Assembly: GCF_020831365.1 (NCBI RefSeq)
Contig: NZ_JAJHPV010000013.1
Location: forward strand, 558,001 to 622,000
Length of the DNA stretch: 64,000 bases
From: Massilia agrisoli
GTDB lineage: Bacteria > Pseudomonadota > Gammaproteobacteria > Burkholderiales > Burkholderiaceae_D
Reading direction: 5' to 3'
Position numbers and translations under genes: made by a program. Below the pieces are notes generated by a model, which did no database searches, was not told where the DNA came from, and saw only the letters and a list, made by a program, of their open reading frames with translations. Shown in pieces: positions 48,523 to 56,459 of this stretch. Within the stretch, counting starts at the first letter, position 1. Each line of letters opens with the position of its first letter.

Positions 48523-48864
48523 GTGAACATCTCCGATGAAATCAAGCGTTTGCACGAACTGCACCAGGCCGGCGCACTGACCGATGCCGAATTCGAACAG
48601 GCCAAGGCCAGGCTGCTGTCGGCGTCCGCCGACCTGAACAAGCCGGGCTATTCATCCAGCGGCAACGGCAGCCTGGGCGACGAGTTTTCGCGCCTGCGCC
48701 GCTCGCGCACCGATCGCTGGATCGGTGGCGTCTGCGGCGGCCTTGCCAAGGCTTCGGGCATGGATGCCTGGATCTGGCGCCTGGTCTTTGCGCTGTTCAC
48801 CATCTCGTTCGGTTTCGGCCTCGTGATCTACCTGCTGCTGTGGATTTTCGTCCCCGAAGAATAA
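48523..48864 (+). CDS. PspC-domain protein with N-terminal SHOCT-like segment (113 aa)
   Basis: Residues 1-34 (MNISDEIKRLHELHQAGALTDAEFEQAKARLLSA) form a SHOCT-type short helical motif. Residues about 62-113 are a PspC domain: RSRTDRWIGGVCGGLAKASGMDAWIWRLVFALFTISFGFGLVIYLLLWIFVPEE, with one hydrophobic membrane helix at the end. PspC relatives sense envelope stress with PspB, but PspA and PspB are absent here. The gene sits between odhB and lpd, 15 bp before lpd, so it interrupts an otherwise standard OGDH operon. The ATG/GTG at 48523 gives the full SHOCT part. Confidence 0.9.
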   Translation: MNISDEIKRLHELHQAGALTDAEFEQAKARLLSASADLNKPGYSSSGNGSLGDEFSRLRRSRTDRWIGGVCGGLAKASGMDAWIWRLVFALFTISFGFGLVIYLLLWIFVPEE

Positions 48865-48878
48865 TCAAGGAATAATCA

Positions 48879-50312
48879 ATGAGCACTCCAAAACAATTCG
48901 ATGTCGTCGTGATCGGCGGCGGTCCTGGCGGCTACATCGCCGCAATCCGTGCTGCGCAGCTGGGCTTTAATGTCGCCTGCGTCGACGAGTGGGCCAACGC
49001 CAAGGGCGGTCCTGCTCCTGGCGGCACCTGCACCAACGTCGGTTGCATCCCATCGAAGGCGCTGCTGCAGTCGTCCGAGCATTTCGAGCATGCCGGCCAC
49101 GCATTCAAGGAACACGGCATCGAAGTCTCGGGCCTGTCGCTGAACCTGCCGCAGATGCTCAAGCGTAAAGAGACCATCGTCAAGCAGAACAACGACGGCA
49201 TCCTGTTCCTGTTCAAGAAGAACAAGGTCAGCTTCTTCCACGGCCGCGGCGCGTTTGCCGCTGCTGCTGACGGCGGCTACACCATCAACGTTACCGGTCC
49301 AGCCACCGAAACGCTGCAGGCCAAGCACGTCGTCATCGCCACCGGCTCCAACGCACGCCAGCTGCCGGGCGCGGAGTTCGACGAAAAGCTGATCCTGTCG
49401 AACACAGGCGCACTCGCCATCGATGCGGTGCCAGCGAAACTGGGCGTGATCGGCGCAGGCGTCATCGGCCTGGAGATGGGCAGCGTATGGCGCCGTGTCG
49501 GCGCTGACGTTACCGTCCTCGAAGGCCTGCCGACCTTCCTCGGCGCGGTCGACGAGCAGATCGCCAAGGAAGCGCACAAGCTGTTCACCAAGCAGGGCCT
49601 GAAGATCAGCCTCGGTTGCAAGATCGGCGCGATCACCAAGGGCGAGAACAACGTCACCGTGGAATACGCCGACGCGACCGGCGCGGCGCAGACCGCGGTA
49701 TTCGACAAGCTGATCATCTCGATCGGCCGCGTGCCGAACACCATCGGCCTCGGTGCTGAATCGGTTGGCCTGGCGCTCGACGAGCGCGGCTTCATCGCCG
49801 TCGACGACGAGTGCAAGACCAACCTGCCGAACGTCTGGGCAGTGGGCGACGTCGTGCGCGGGCCGATGCTGGCGCACAAGGCGGAAGAAGAGGGCGTTGC
49901 GGTCGCCGAGCGTATCGCCGGCCAGCACGGCCACGTCAACTTCAACACGATTCCATGGGTGATCTACACCTCGCCGGAAATCGCGTGGGTTGGCCGCACC
50001 GAGCAACAGCTAAAGGCGGACGGCGTGGCCTACAAGGCCGGCACCTTCCCGTTCATGGCGAACGGCCGCGCACGCGCGCTGGGCGACACCTCGGGCATGG
50101 TCAAGTTCCTGGCCGATGCGACGACCGATGAAATCCTGGGCGTCCACATCGTGGGGCCGATGGCCTCCGAGCTGATCTCGGAAGCCGTGGTCGCGATGGA
50201 GTTCCGTGCGTCGTCGGAAGACATCGCGCGCATCTGCCACGCACACCCATCGCTGTCGGAAGCCACCAAGGAAGCCGCGCTCGCAGTCGACAAGCGTTCG
50301 CTGAACTTCTAA
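48879..50312 (+). CDS. lpd: Dihydrolipoyl dehydrogenase, E3 of OGDH (477 aa)
   Basis: FAD-disulfide oxidoreductase that reoxidises lipoyl groups. FAD loop [28 protein letters not shown]; redox disulfide [20 protein letters not shown] (Cys pair C..C, about residues 49-54); NAD loop [28 protein letters not shown]; dimer-interface His-Glu [15 protein letters not shown]. The standard 477-aa length. It lies 14 bp after pspC and about 528 bp from odhB, so E3 is still at the OGDH locus. Confidence 0.97.
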   Translation: MSTPKQFDVVVIGGGPGGYIAAIRAAQLGFNVACVDEWANAKGGPAPGGTCTNVGCIPSKALLQSSEHFEHAGHAFKEHGIEVSGLSLNLPQMLKRKETIVKQNNDGILFLFKKNKVSFFHGRGAFAAAADGGYTINVTGPATETLQAKHVVIATGSNARQLPGAEFDEKLILSNTGALAIDAVPAKLGVIGAGVIGLEMGSVWRRVGADVTVLEGLPTFLGAVDEQIAKEAHKLFTKQGLKISLGCKIGAITKGENNVTVEYADATGAAQTAVFDKLIISIGRVPNTIGLGAESVGLALDERGFIAVDDECKTNLPNVWAVGDVVRGPMLAHKAEEEGVAVAERIAGQHGHVNFNTIPWVIYTSPEIAWVGRTEQQLKADGVAYKAGTFPFMANGRARALGDTSGMVKFLADATTDEILGVHIVGPMASELISEAVVAMEFRASSEDIARICHAHPSLSEATKEAALAVDKRSLNF

Positions 50313-50367
50313 TCTGCACCACGCCGGGCGGGCTTCGCGCCTGTCCGGCTCCTCGTATCGCCCTCCC

Positions 50368-51465
50368 ATGAACGTCCAAGAGTTTTACCAGCACGCGCTG
50401 TCCCAGCGTGGTTTCAAGCCTGACGATGCGCAGCAGCGCGCGGTTGACCGCCTGCAGCTCGCCTACGAAGAGTGGGTGCATTTCAAGTCCCAGCGATCGT
50501 CGAGCTTCAAGCGCCTGATCAACCGTCCGGACGTGCCGCGCGGCGTGTACCTGTGGGGCGGGGTAGGACGGGGCAAGTCGTTTTTGATGGACAGTTTTTA
50601 CTCGGTGGTGCCGGTGGTGCGCAAGACGCGCCTGCACTTCCACGAATTCATGCGCGGCGTGCACCGCCAGCTCGATGACCTCAAGGGCGTGGCCGATCCG
50701 CTCGACGAAGTGGCGCGCCGCATCGCCAAAAAGTACCGCCTGATCTGCTTCGACGAATTCCACGTCTCGGACATCGCCGATGCGATGATCCTGTATAACC
50801 TGCTGACGGCGCTGTTCAACAACGGCGTGTCGTTCGTGATGACCTCGAACTACGATCCGGACAAGCTGTACCCGGACGGGCTGCACCGCGACCGCATGCT
50901 GCCGACCATCGCGCTGATCAAGGAAAAACTCGACGTGCTGAACGTCGACGCCGGCATCGACTACCGCAAGCGCGCGCTCGAGCAGGTGCAGGCTTACTAC
51001 ACGCCGCTGGGCGCGGCCGCCGACAAGGCGCTGCGCGACGCTTACACCGCCGTGGCGGAGACCGCCGACGAAGACCCGATCGTCCACATCGAGCATCGCG
51101 AGATCCGTTCGCTGCGCCGGGCCGGCGGCATCATCTGGTTTGACTTCCACACCCTGTGCGGCGGACCGCGCTCGCAGAACGACTACCTGGAGATCGCCAG
51201 CCGCTTCCATACCGTGATCCTGTCTGGCGTGCCGGCGATGTCGGCGTCGCAGTCGTCCGAGGCGCGCCGCTTCACCTGGCTGATCGATGTGTTCTACGAC
51301 CACAAGGTCAAGCTGCTGATGTCGGCCGAGGTCGAGCCCGAAGCGCTGTACACGCAGGGGCAGATGGCAAACGAGTTCCATCGCACGGTCTCGCGTATCA
51401 TCGAGATGCAGTCGCGCGAATACATGGATGCACAACGGCGCGACGCGGCCGACGCACTGGCCTGA
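50368..51465 (+). CDS. zapE: Cell division protein ZapE / AFG1-like ATPase (365 aa)
   Basis: P-loop ATPase of the AFG1/ZapE family that binds FtsZ and aids constriction. Walker A GVYLWGGVGRGKSFLMDSFY (about residues 58-77), Walker B YRLICFDEFHVSDIADAMIL, sensor VMTSNYDPDKLYPDGLHRDRMLP, and RGLFHTLCGGPRS-like IIWFDFHTLCGGPRSQNDYLEIASRFHTVILSGVP. N-terminus FYQHALSQRGFKPDDAQQRAVDRL is typical. ATG at 50368 gives the usual length. Probably separate from lpd, 55 bp apart. Confidence 0.95.
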   Translation: MNVQEFYQHALSQRGFKPDDAQQRAVDRLQLAYEEWVHFKSQRSSSFKRLINRPDVPRGVYLWGGVGRGKSFLMDSFYSVVPVVRKTRLHFHEFMRGVHRQLDDLKGVADPLDEVARRIAKKYRLICFDEFHVSDIADAMILYNLLTALFNNGVSFVMTSNYDPDKLYPDGLHRDRMLPTIALIKEKLDVLNVDAGIDYRKRALEQVQAYYTPLGAAADKALRDAYTAVAETADEDPIVHIEHREIRSLRRAGGIIWFDFHTLCGGPRSQNDYLEIASRFHTVILSGVPAMSASQSSEARRFTWLIDVFYDHKVKLLMSAEVEPEALYTQGQMANEFHRTVSRIIEMQSREYMDAQRRDAADALA

Positions 51466-51488
51466 CAGACCCGACAAGGACAATAACA

Positions 51489-52130
51489 ATGGCAATTCCG
51501 TTCGCATATCCAACGCTTCGCAACGCCGCCATGGTGCTGGCGTGCGCGGCCCTTTCCGCATGTTCTTACGTGCTGCTGCCGCCGAATGTGCAGCACGTTG
51601 CGCCGCCGTCGACGTCGCTGGCGGAAGCGGACCGCAAGCTGGCCGAGGCCAGGGAGCGCCGCGCCGCCATCGAGGCGGAATTCGCGTCCAGCGAGCAAGC
51701 CTGCTACAAAAAGTTCTTCGTCAACAGCTGCCTTGAAAAGGCGCGCGAGAAGCGTCGCGAAGGCCTGGCGGTGGTACGCGCGGTCGAAGTCGAGGCCGAG
51801 CTTTTCCAGCGCCGCGAAAAGGCCAATGCGCGCGACCGCGCACTGGCGGAAGCGCAAAAAGAGTTTGAGGCCGAGGCCGCGCAGCGCGCAGCCAATCCCC
51901 GGCCGGAGCGCGTGGAAGAACCGGCGCCGCCGCCAAAGCCGATTGCGGCGCAGGTGAACCGCGAGGCGGCCAACGCGGCCAAGCTCAAGCGCATTGCTGA
52001 GAAAGAGGCCGCGGAAGCAGGCAAGCGCGCGGAGAATGCTGCGCGCTTCGAAAAGAAACGCCAGGAGTCGGTACGGCGCCAGGCCGAGCGCGCGAAACGC
52101 CAGGCCGAACGCGAGGCCGAGAAAGACTAG
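51489..52130 (+). CDS. Putative lipoprotein with coiled-coil (213 aa)
   Basis: Signal with lipobox: PTLRNAAMVLACAALSACSY, where LSAC gives lipid attachment at the Cys about residue 25. The mature part is a long Ala/Glu/Lys/Arg-rich helical region (ADRKLAEARERRAAIEAEFASSEQACYKKFFVNSCLEKAREKRREGLAVVRAVEVEAELFQRREK...) likely to form coiled coil; two Cys residues may be bridged. The C-terminal third is a very basic/acidic repeat-like helix. No enzymatic motif seen. It starts 23 bp after zapE. Function unknown, envelope lipoprotein. Confidence 0.78.
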   Translation: MAIPFAYPTLRNAAMVLACAALSACSYVLLPPNVQHVAPPSTSLAEADRKLAEARERRAAIEAEFASSEQACYKKFFVNSCLEKAREKRREGLAVVRAVEVEAELFQRREKANARDRALAEAQKEFEAEAAQRAANPRPERVEEPAPPPKPIAAQVNREAANAAKLKRIAEKEAAEAGKRAENAARFEKKRQESVRRQAERAKRQAEREAEKD

Positions 52131-52389
52131 GCTGGCGCGGGTCGACCGTTTATTTTATTCGTTCTTTGTAATACCTTAGGCGAACGAAGTGCGCGCGGGT
52201 TGAACGGTTGAAAACAGCCGGGGTTGTTATCGCTTCAACACGCGAGAATCTATTGCAGTGATAGGAGCTTTTCAGCCAGCCGCCTACGCTTGCTTATGGA
52301 AACTTAAAGCAGCGCATTTCGCCATTGGTGCCAAAACGCAGTAAGGCATTTTTTGTGGCTAATGCGCTGTGCTTATGTCGCTTGCGTTA
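52131..52389. other. Intergenic region (259 bp)
   Basis: No gene, hairpin or operator recognised. Base composition is lower in GC than the flanks. It separates the lipoprotein gene from a convergent orphan gene. Confidence 0.5.
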
Positions 52390-52899
52390 TTAGTCGGTAA
52401 TTGTGATATATGGCCCGTTATACCCTGCGAAGGTGAGCGTATAGGTGTATCCCACAAGGGCGATGGAACCTGATTGCACCAATTTTTCCCATTTTTGGTT
52501 CGGGCAAGTGGTATTTTGCCTCAACGCTAATTCAATACTCGCCTGGGTTGCCGAAGTCAGCGACGGTACGGTCAGCCTTCCGTTTTTCGGCATTAACTGT
52601 CCTGTTGACGTTGCGATCGTCGGGTTCTGTGTTTGGCCGGGAGCGATATTCCCTGCCGGATTTTTGCACATCACTGTTCCACTATAGGTTGCCGACAGCT
52701 CAGCGGTCGCGTTCGTGTTGCCGACGCCAGCGAGGTCATATGAGCTGCAGGTCACAACGAAGCCGTTGACCTGGCAGGACGGAGTGCCACTTTGTACATG
52801 GGTCCCGCTGGGCGCATTCGCCCCATTGTAGGTTGTGGTGGCCCACGCCGCCGAAGCCGCAAACGCTGCGGCCAAGGTTAAAAACGCTGCGTTTTTCAT
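52390..52899 (-). CDS. Hypothetical secreted protein (169 aa)
   Basis: Signal peptide MKNAAFLTLAAAFAASAAWAT. The mature protein is Thr/Ser/Asn-rich with four Cys residues (GTPSCQVNGFVVTCSSYD, GTVMCKNPAG, QNTTCPNQKWEK), suggesting two disulfides in a beta-rich domain. I do not recognise the family; no catalytic pattern. It is an orphan in a low-GC stretch. The ATG at 52899 has GGAGAAC upstream. Confidence 0.65.
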   Translation of the reverse strand: MKNAAFLTLAAAFAASAAWATTTYNGANAPSGTHVQSGTPSCQVNGFVVTCSSYDLAGVGNTNATAELSATYSGTVMCKNPAGNIAPGQTQNPTIATSTGQLMPKNGRLTVPSLTSATQASIELALRQNTTCPNQKWEKLVQSGSIALVGYTYTLTFAGYNGPYITITD

Positions 52900-53398
52900 C
52901 TTGTTCTCCCAATAAATAGATTTTATTGTCAGACGATTTTAGCTTGTCACATCGGATAACCCTCCTTTCGGCTTGCTAATAATTTAATTAATAAAAATTT
53001 CTTCGCGCGCACATTATTAATGTGCGCGTTGTTAATGCCTTGTGTAGACGCAGCATATAACGTGGCGATCATGCCTGCTAAAGCCGGTCGCGGCATTAGC
53101 CAGAGGCCTGATGTCCGGGCGGTGCCCGTAGTTGGCATTGAGATTCCTGTTTAGGAATATTATGCACACTGTAAAAACTGCACTTGTATAATTTTTGGTG
53201 GCTTGCAATTTATCCTTTTGGTTTTTGGTTTATACTGATTCTAATAGCCGTTCGCCGGAAGTCAAATAGAGCGTGATGTGTTTTTTTGATTCCTCGTCCG
53301 TACGAAAATGAAGTGACTTACAGGATGACTTCGCGTCGACACATTCGGCCTTTTAATGAAAGTAATAGTAACTTTCATCACTATGGGAGCTTGCCATT
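52900..53398. other. AT-rich intergenic region (499 bp)
   Basis: Markedly AT-rich, especially 52960-53010 and 53150-53250. No convincing gene on either strand; short open frames here have no ribosome sites or recognisable domains. It contains the promoters of the two divergent orphans. TATAC/TATAA-like boxes near 53187-53245 could be promoters for the lipoprotein gene at 53399. Confidence 0.5.
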
Positions 53399-54058
53399 AT
53401 GCGGAAAGCGAATCGGTTCGAATGCTGGTGGTGTCTGTCAAAGCGCGCCGGGCATGTTCTTAATGCCTGCCAGGCGTCGCTCCTGGCCCTGATGCTGGTT
53501 GGCTGTGGGGGAGAGGGAACTTCCCGCCGTCAGGAGGCTTCCGCGCCGTTACTGACGTCGACCATGCCAGAGAAATCGTCTGGGACACGAGCAATGACTG
53601 CAGACAGTTCGGCACTGACAAGCCGGGGCGCTGCGCCGCTGGCAACAGCGGACAAATCCCCTGCCGTCTCGGCGGAAGAGTCGGTGCGGCTAGCGAAACT
53701 GCGGGCCCTGTCCTTGCTATCGCCGCTAACCGAGCGTGAGAGGCTGGATTTGCTCAGGCAGTTGGCCGATGCATCTCCATCGGCACGCCTGGACTTGTTT
53801 GACGGATATCGCGCACTGGCGATGCTGCCGGAGCGGCAGAAAGAGGTTTTGCTGAATCAAATCGAAAAAATAGTACCGGTTACCGTTCCGGCAAGCCTGC
53901 TGGTGTGCAGCTGTAGCAACGGCATCGAACGTAAGTTGTGTATCCGGGAACGCTGTTCGAATCATTCGGAGCTGGGGTCGGCCTGCAATAAGGCCTGCGG
54001 TACCCTGGCAAGCTTTAAGAGCGAATGCCTGACCGCACGACAATGTGCGGGACAATAG
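53399..54058 (+). CDS. Hypothetical lipoprotein (219 aa)
   Basis: N-terminal signal with lipobox: NACQASLLALMLVGCGGEG, lipid Cys at about residue 36 after an unusually long charged/Cys-containing leader. The middle is a disordered Ser/Ala/Thr region, then a helical part (AEESVRLAKLRALSLLSPLTERERLDLLRQLADASPSARLDLFDGYRALAMLPERQKEVLLNQIEK) and a Cys-rich C-terminus (LLVCSCSNGIERKLCIRERCSNHSELGSACNKACGTLASFKSECLTARQCAG). No family recognised. GGGAG lies ten bases before the ATG. Confidence 0.62.
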   Translation: MRKANRFECWWCLSKRAGHVLNACQASLLALMLVGCGGEGTSRRQEASAPLLTSTMPEKSSGTRAMTADSSALTSRGAAPLATADKSPAVSAEESVRLAKLRALSLLSPLTERERLDLLRQLADASPSARLDLFDGYRALAMLPERQKEVLLNQIEKIVPVTVPASLLVCSCSNGIERKLCIRERCSNHSELGSACNKACGTLASFKSECLTARQCAGQ

Positions 54059-54657
54059 AGTTCAGATGGCGCGGCACCGTGTAGACGGAGCCGGACCGGT
54101 GCCAGGCCGAGCGCGGTGCGGAGAAAAACTGGGACTTCCGGCAAGCGCCGGGCGCCGGGAGGATTGGGCAATCCTCGTCAAGCGGACGCCGCACACCTTC
54201 TGTACAAACGCTGCGATACCCGGGATGCAGCACGGCCATCCATGTACCTGGAACGCCCACAACAAGGACGTCATCCTGGTTGCCGCCATCACCGCGGCGG
54301 GCGTTGAAAAGGGGTTCAGCCATCGGGCGGAACAGAACCTTACTGCTCTTGTGTAGCCGTGTGCCAGGCGCATATCGATACTCTCTACTGGAACATTTCT
54401 GACTTCTTAGCATGGAATATGCAAGGAAATGTCAGGACAGGGCCGTTGTTCCCGGCACTTGTTCCGTGACCCACTATCAAGGTTCCAGCGGCGCAGATCA
54501 GTTCGGTACCGCGCATAGCCCGGTCAAACTTTCGTCCTTGGCGTCTCCCATACTGCGGCAGCTCGACTGTACGGTTGCGTACAGAACTTATGCAAACAGC
54601 AGAGCATGATGGGTTCCATTCGCCGCGGTGGCGATCCATAAAAATAAAGGAACTAAA
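54059..54657. other. Intergenic region without a supported gene (599 bp)
   Basis: Host-like to slightly lower GC. A 104-codon open frame on the plus strand (54045-54356) and others on the minus strand lack a ribosome site and a recognisable domain, and I do not annotate them. An AAAGGA site at about 54646-54651 belongs to the next small gene. May be degenerate coding remnants. Confidence 0.4.
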
Positions 54658-54876
54658 ATGAACAGCACCAAAATGATCGGCATCGCGCTCATCGTCGCAG
54701 GCCTGCTCGGCGTAAGCCTGGGCGGCTTCAGCTTCACCAAAGAGACCCATAAAGCCAGCCTGGGTCCGATCAACCTGTCAGTAGCTGAAGAGAAGAAGGT
54801 CAATATCCCGCTGTGGGCGAGCATTGCCGCGATCGTGGCTGGCGCCGCCGTGCTGGTTGCCGGCTCGAAGCGCTGA
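54658..54876 (+). CDS. Small two-helix membrane protein (72 aa)
   Basis: Two hydrophobic stretches (IGIALIVAGLLGVSLGGFSF and IPLWASIAAIVAGAAVLVAG) linked by TKETHKASLGPINLSVAEEKKVN, resembling DUF3185-type small inner-membrane proteins. The ATG at 54658 has AAAGGA upstream; an earlier in-frame ATG has none. Basic C-terminus SKR. Function unknown. Confidence 0.75.
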   Translation: MNSTKMIGIALIVAGLLGVSLGGFSFTKETHKASLGPINLSVAEEKKVNIPLWASIAAIVAGAAVLVAGSKR

Positions 54877-54894
54877 GGGCAGGGTCGCTACCGA

Positions 54895-55173
54895 TTAACC
54901 CCGCTTCAACTTGCCGATGACGCTCGCTACCTTGGTGGTGATCACATCGACTGCCGGGCCATTTGCGCCGTGCGGCAAAATGACGTCGGCGTGGCGCTTG
55001 GTCGGCTCGATGAATTGCTTGTGCATCGGGCGTACTGTTTCCAGGTATTGGCCAATGATGCTATCGACCGAGCGGCCGCGTTCGGTAATATCCCTTTGCA
55101 TCCGGCGAATGAAGCGGACGTCCGGAGCGGTGTCGACAAAAATCTTCAGCGACATCATTTTGCGCAGGTCCGC
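54895..55173 (-). pseudogene. Remnant of uridine kinase (C-terminal part only)
   Basis: The frame encodes about 90 residues that match the C-terminal third of uridine/cytidine kinase (Udk): ADLRKMMSLKIFVDTAPDVRFIRRMQRDITERGRSVDSIIGQYLETVRPMHKQFIEPTKRHADVILPHG. Full-length Udk is about 210 residues; the P-loop (GxxxxGKT) half is missing. The frame is closed upstream by TAG at 55213-55215, and no ribosome site precedes the first ATG at 55158. So it is a decayed or deleted copy rather than a working gene. Confidence 0.82.
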
Positions 55174-55238
55174 CGGCGCCCGAACTGACAGGGGCCGGTT
55201 GATCCAAACCTGCTATGTTGCGCAGATGAGCAAATGCC

Positions 55239-56045
55239 TCAGATTGCCCGGCGCATCTTCTGTACGGTGTAGTTGGGCACTTCCTTCGGTGGCCGCACCA
55301 GCTTGATCATGGCCATGGTGCAGTTGTCGCCCTTGCCGTCGGCCCGTTCGATCGCCTTGTTGATCAGCATCTCGGACGCCTGGCGCGGCGCGTTCTTGTT
55401 CAGCACCGAGCCCAGTTCAGTGTCGGTGAAGTAGGCCCACAGCCCATCCGAGCACAGCATGAAGGCATCGTCCGCGGCCAGCCCTTCATGGCTGCCGATG
55501 GTGACGAAGGGCTCCTTGTGTATATTGCCCAGCACGTTGAGCAGCAGCGGCGACTGGCGGTGGATCTTGGCGGCCTCGGGGGACAATTTGTCATTGCCGA
55601 CCAGATGCTCGATATAGCTGGCGTCAGTGGTGCGTGCGCGGCACTGGCCGGCGGCAAAGCGGTACAGGCGCGAGTCGCCAACGTGGGCCCACACCGCCTG
55701 TCCCTGCGGGCTGATCAGCAAGCCGACAAAACTGGCCAGCGGTTCGGTGCCGGTGGTGACGCCATTCATCTTGATGACCAGGTGGGTCTCGTGCACGATC
55801 GCGCGCAGCAGGTCGGCCATGCGCTCGATGGTGGTGCTGTCGCCCGGCTTGAACTCGTCGAAGACCAGTTTGGCCGTGTGCAGCACCTGCTCGGGCGCGA
55901 TCGGGCCGCCGGCCTGGCCATCGGCCAGCACGGCCAGCACATAGCCAGGCGCGCGCGCGCCAGTGAACAGGGCGGCGCGGTCATTCTGCTGCGCCCGGCT
56001 GCCGATATGCTGCGCGGTGCCCGCTTCGATCTTGTATGAACTCAT
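55239..56045 (-). CDS. PP2C-type serine/threonine phosphatase (268 aa)
   Basis: Metal-dependent protein phosphatase. Motifs: EAGTAQHIGSRAQQNDRAALF (first metal Asp; HIG.R..NDR), LAVLADGQAGG (the usual ADGMGG, here ADGQAGG), VWAHVGDSRLYRF, and DAFMLCSDGLWAYFTD, plus GDNCTMAMIKL with the last metal Asp. No membrane segment, so cytoplasmic. The Met of DGMGG is replaced by Gln. No partner kinase gene is adjacent. Such phosphatases act in Ser/Thr kinase or type VI secretion control. AGGAAA lies about 11 bases upstream of the ATG. Confidence 0.9.
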   Translation of the reverse strand: MSSYKIEAGTAQHIGSRAQQNDRAALFTGARAPGYVLAVLADGQAGGPIAPEQVLHTAKLVFDEFKPGDSTTIERMADLLRAIVHETHLVIKMNGVTTGTEPLASFVGLLISPQGQAVWAHVGDSRLYRFAAGQCRARTTDASYIEHLVGNDKLSPEAAKIHRQSPLLLNVLGNIHKEPFVTIGSHEGLAADDAFMLCSDGLWAYFTDTELGSVLNKNAPRQASEMLINKAIERADGKGDNCTMAMIKLVRPPKEVPNYTVQKMRRAI

Positions 56046-56257
56046 GTTGTCAGTTGTTTCCTGGCTGCGTTAGCACTGCAATCGCAGCTCGCGGCTCGAT
56101 CTGTATTGGCGGCAACGTCGTCGTAGATTAAACTATGCACCGGGAAGCACTAAAGTTGCAAGCAGTTACGGTTGCCTCCGCGAAACTTTTGTATCCAATT
56201 GTATGCACGCCGCACGGCGCCTGTTAGCAGCACTGAAACAAGGTTGGGAAAGCGATA

Positions 56258-56458
56258 ATGACTGACGTAAACGAAATCCAGCGCCGCCTCGTCGAACTCG
56301 ACGTGGAACATCGCGACCTGGACGCGGTCATAAACAAGCTGACCGACGACGGCCACAACGACCAGCTCCAGCTGCGCCGCCTGAAAAAGCGTAAACTGCA
56401 GCTGAAAGACCATATCACCCTGCTGAAAATGCAATTGGTGCCGGACGTCCCGGCCTGA
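56258..56458 (+). CDS. YdcH/DUF465 family small protein (66 aa)
   Basis: Short helical protein with the DUF465 pattern: EIQRRLVELDVEHRDLDAVINKLTDDGHNDQLQLRRLKKRKLQLKDHITLLKMQL, a hairpin of two charged helices ending in RRLKKRKLxLKDxI. GGAAAG precedes the ATG. The helicase gene starts 1 bp after its stop, so the two are translated together. Function unknown. Confidence 0.9.
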   Translation: MTDVNEIQRRLVELDVEHRDLDAVINKLTDDGHNDQLQLRRLKKRKLQLKDHITLLKMQLVPDVPA

Positions 56459-56459
56459 T

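Noticed and set aside
54045-54356. 104-codon plus-strand frame after the lipoprotein gene, with an RTPHTFCTNA segment faintly like a tyrosine recombinase
   Set aside because: No ribosome site, no catalytic Arg/His/Tyr pattern beyond this segment, overlaps the preceding gene.
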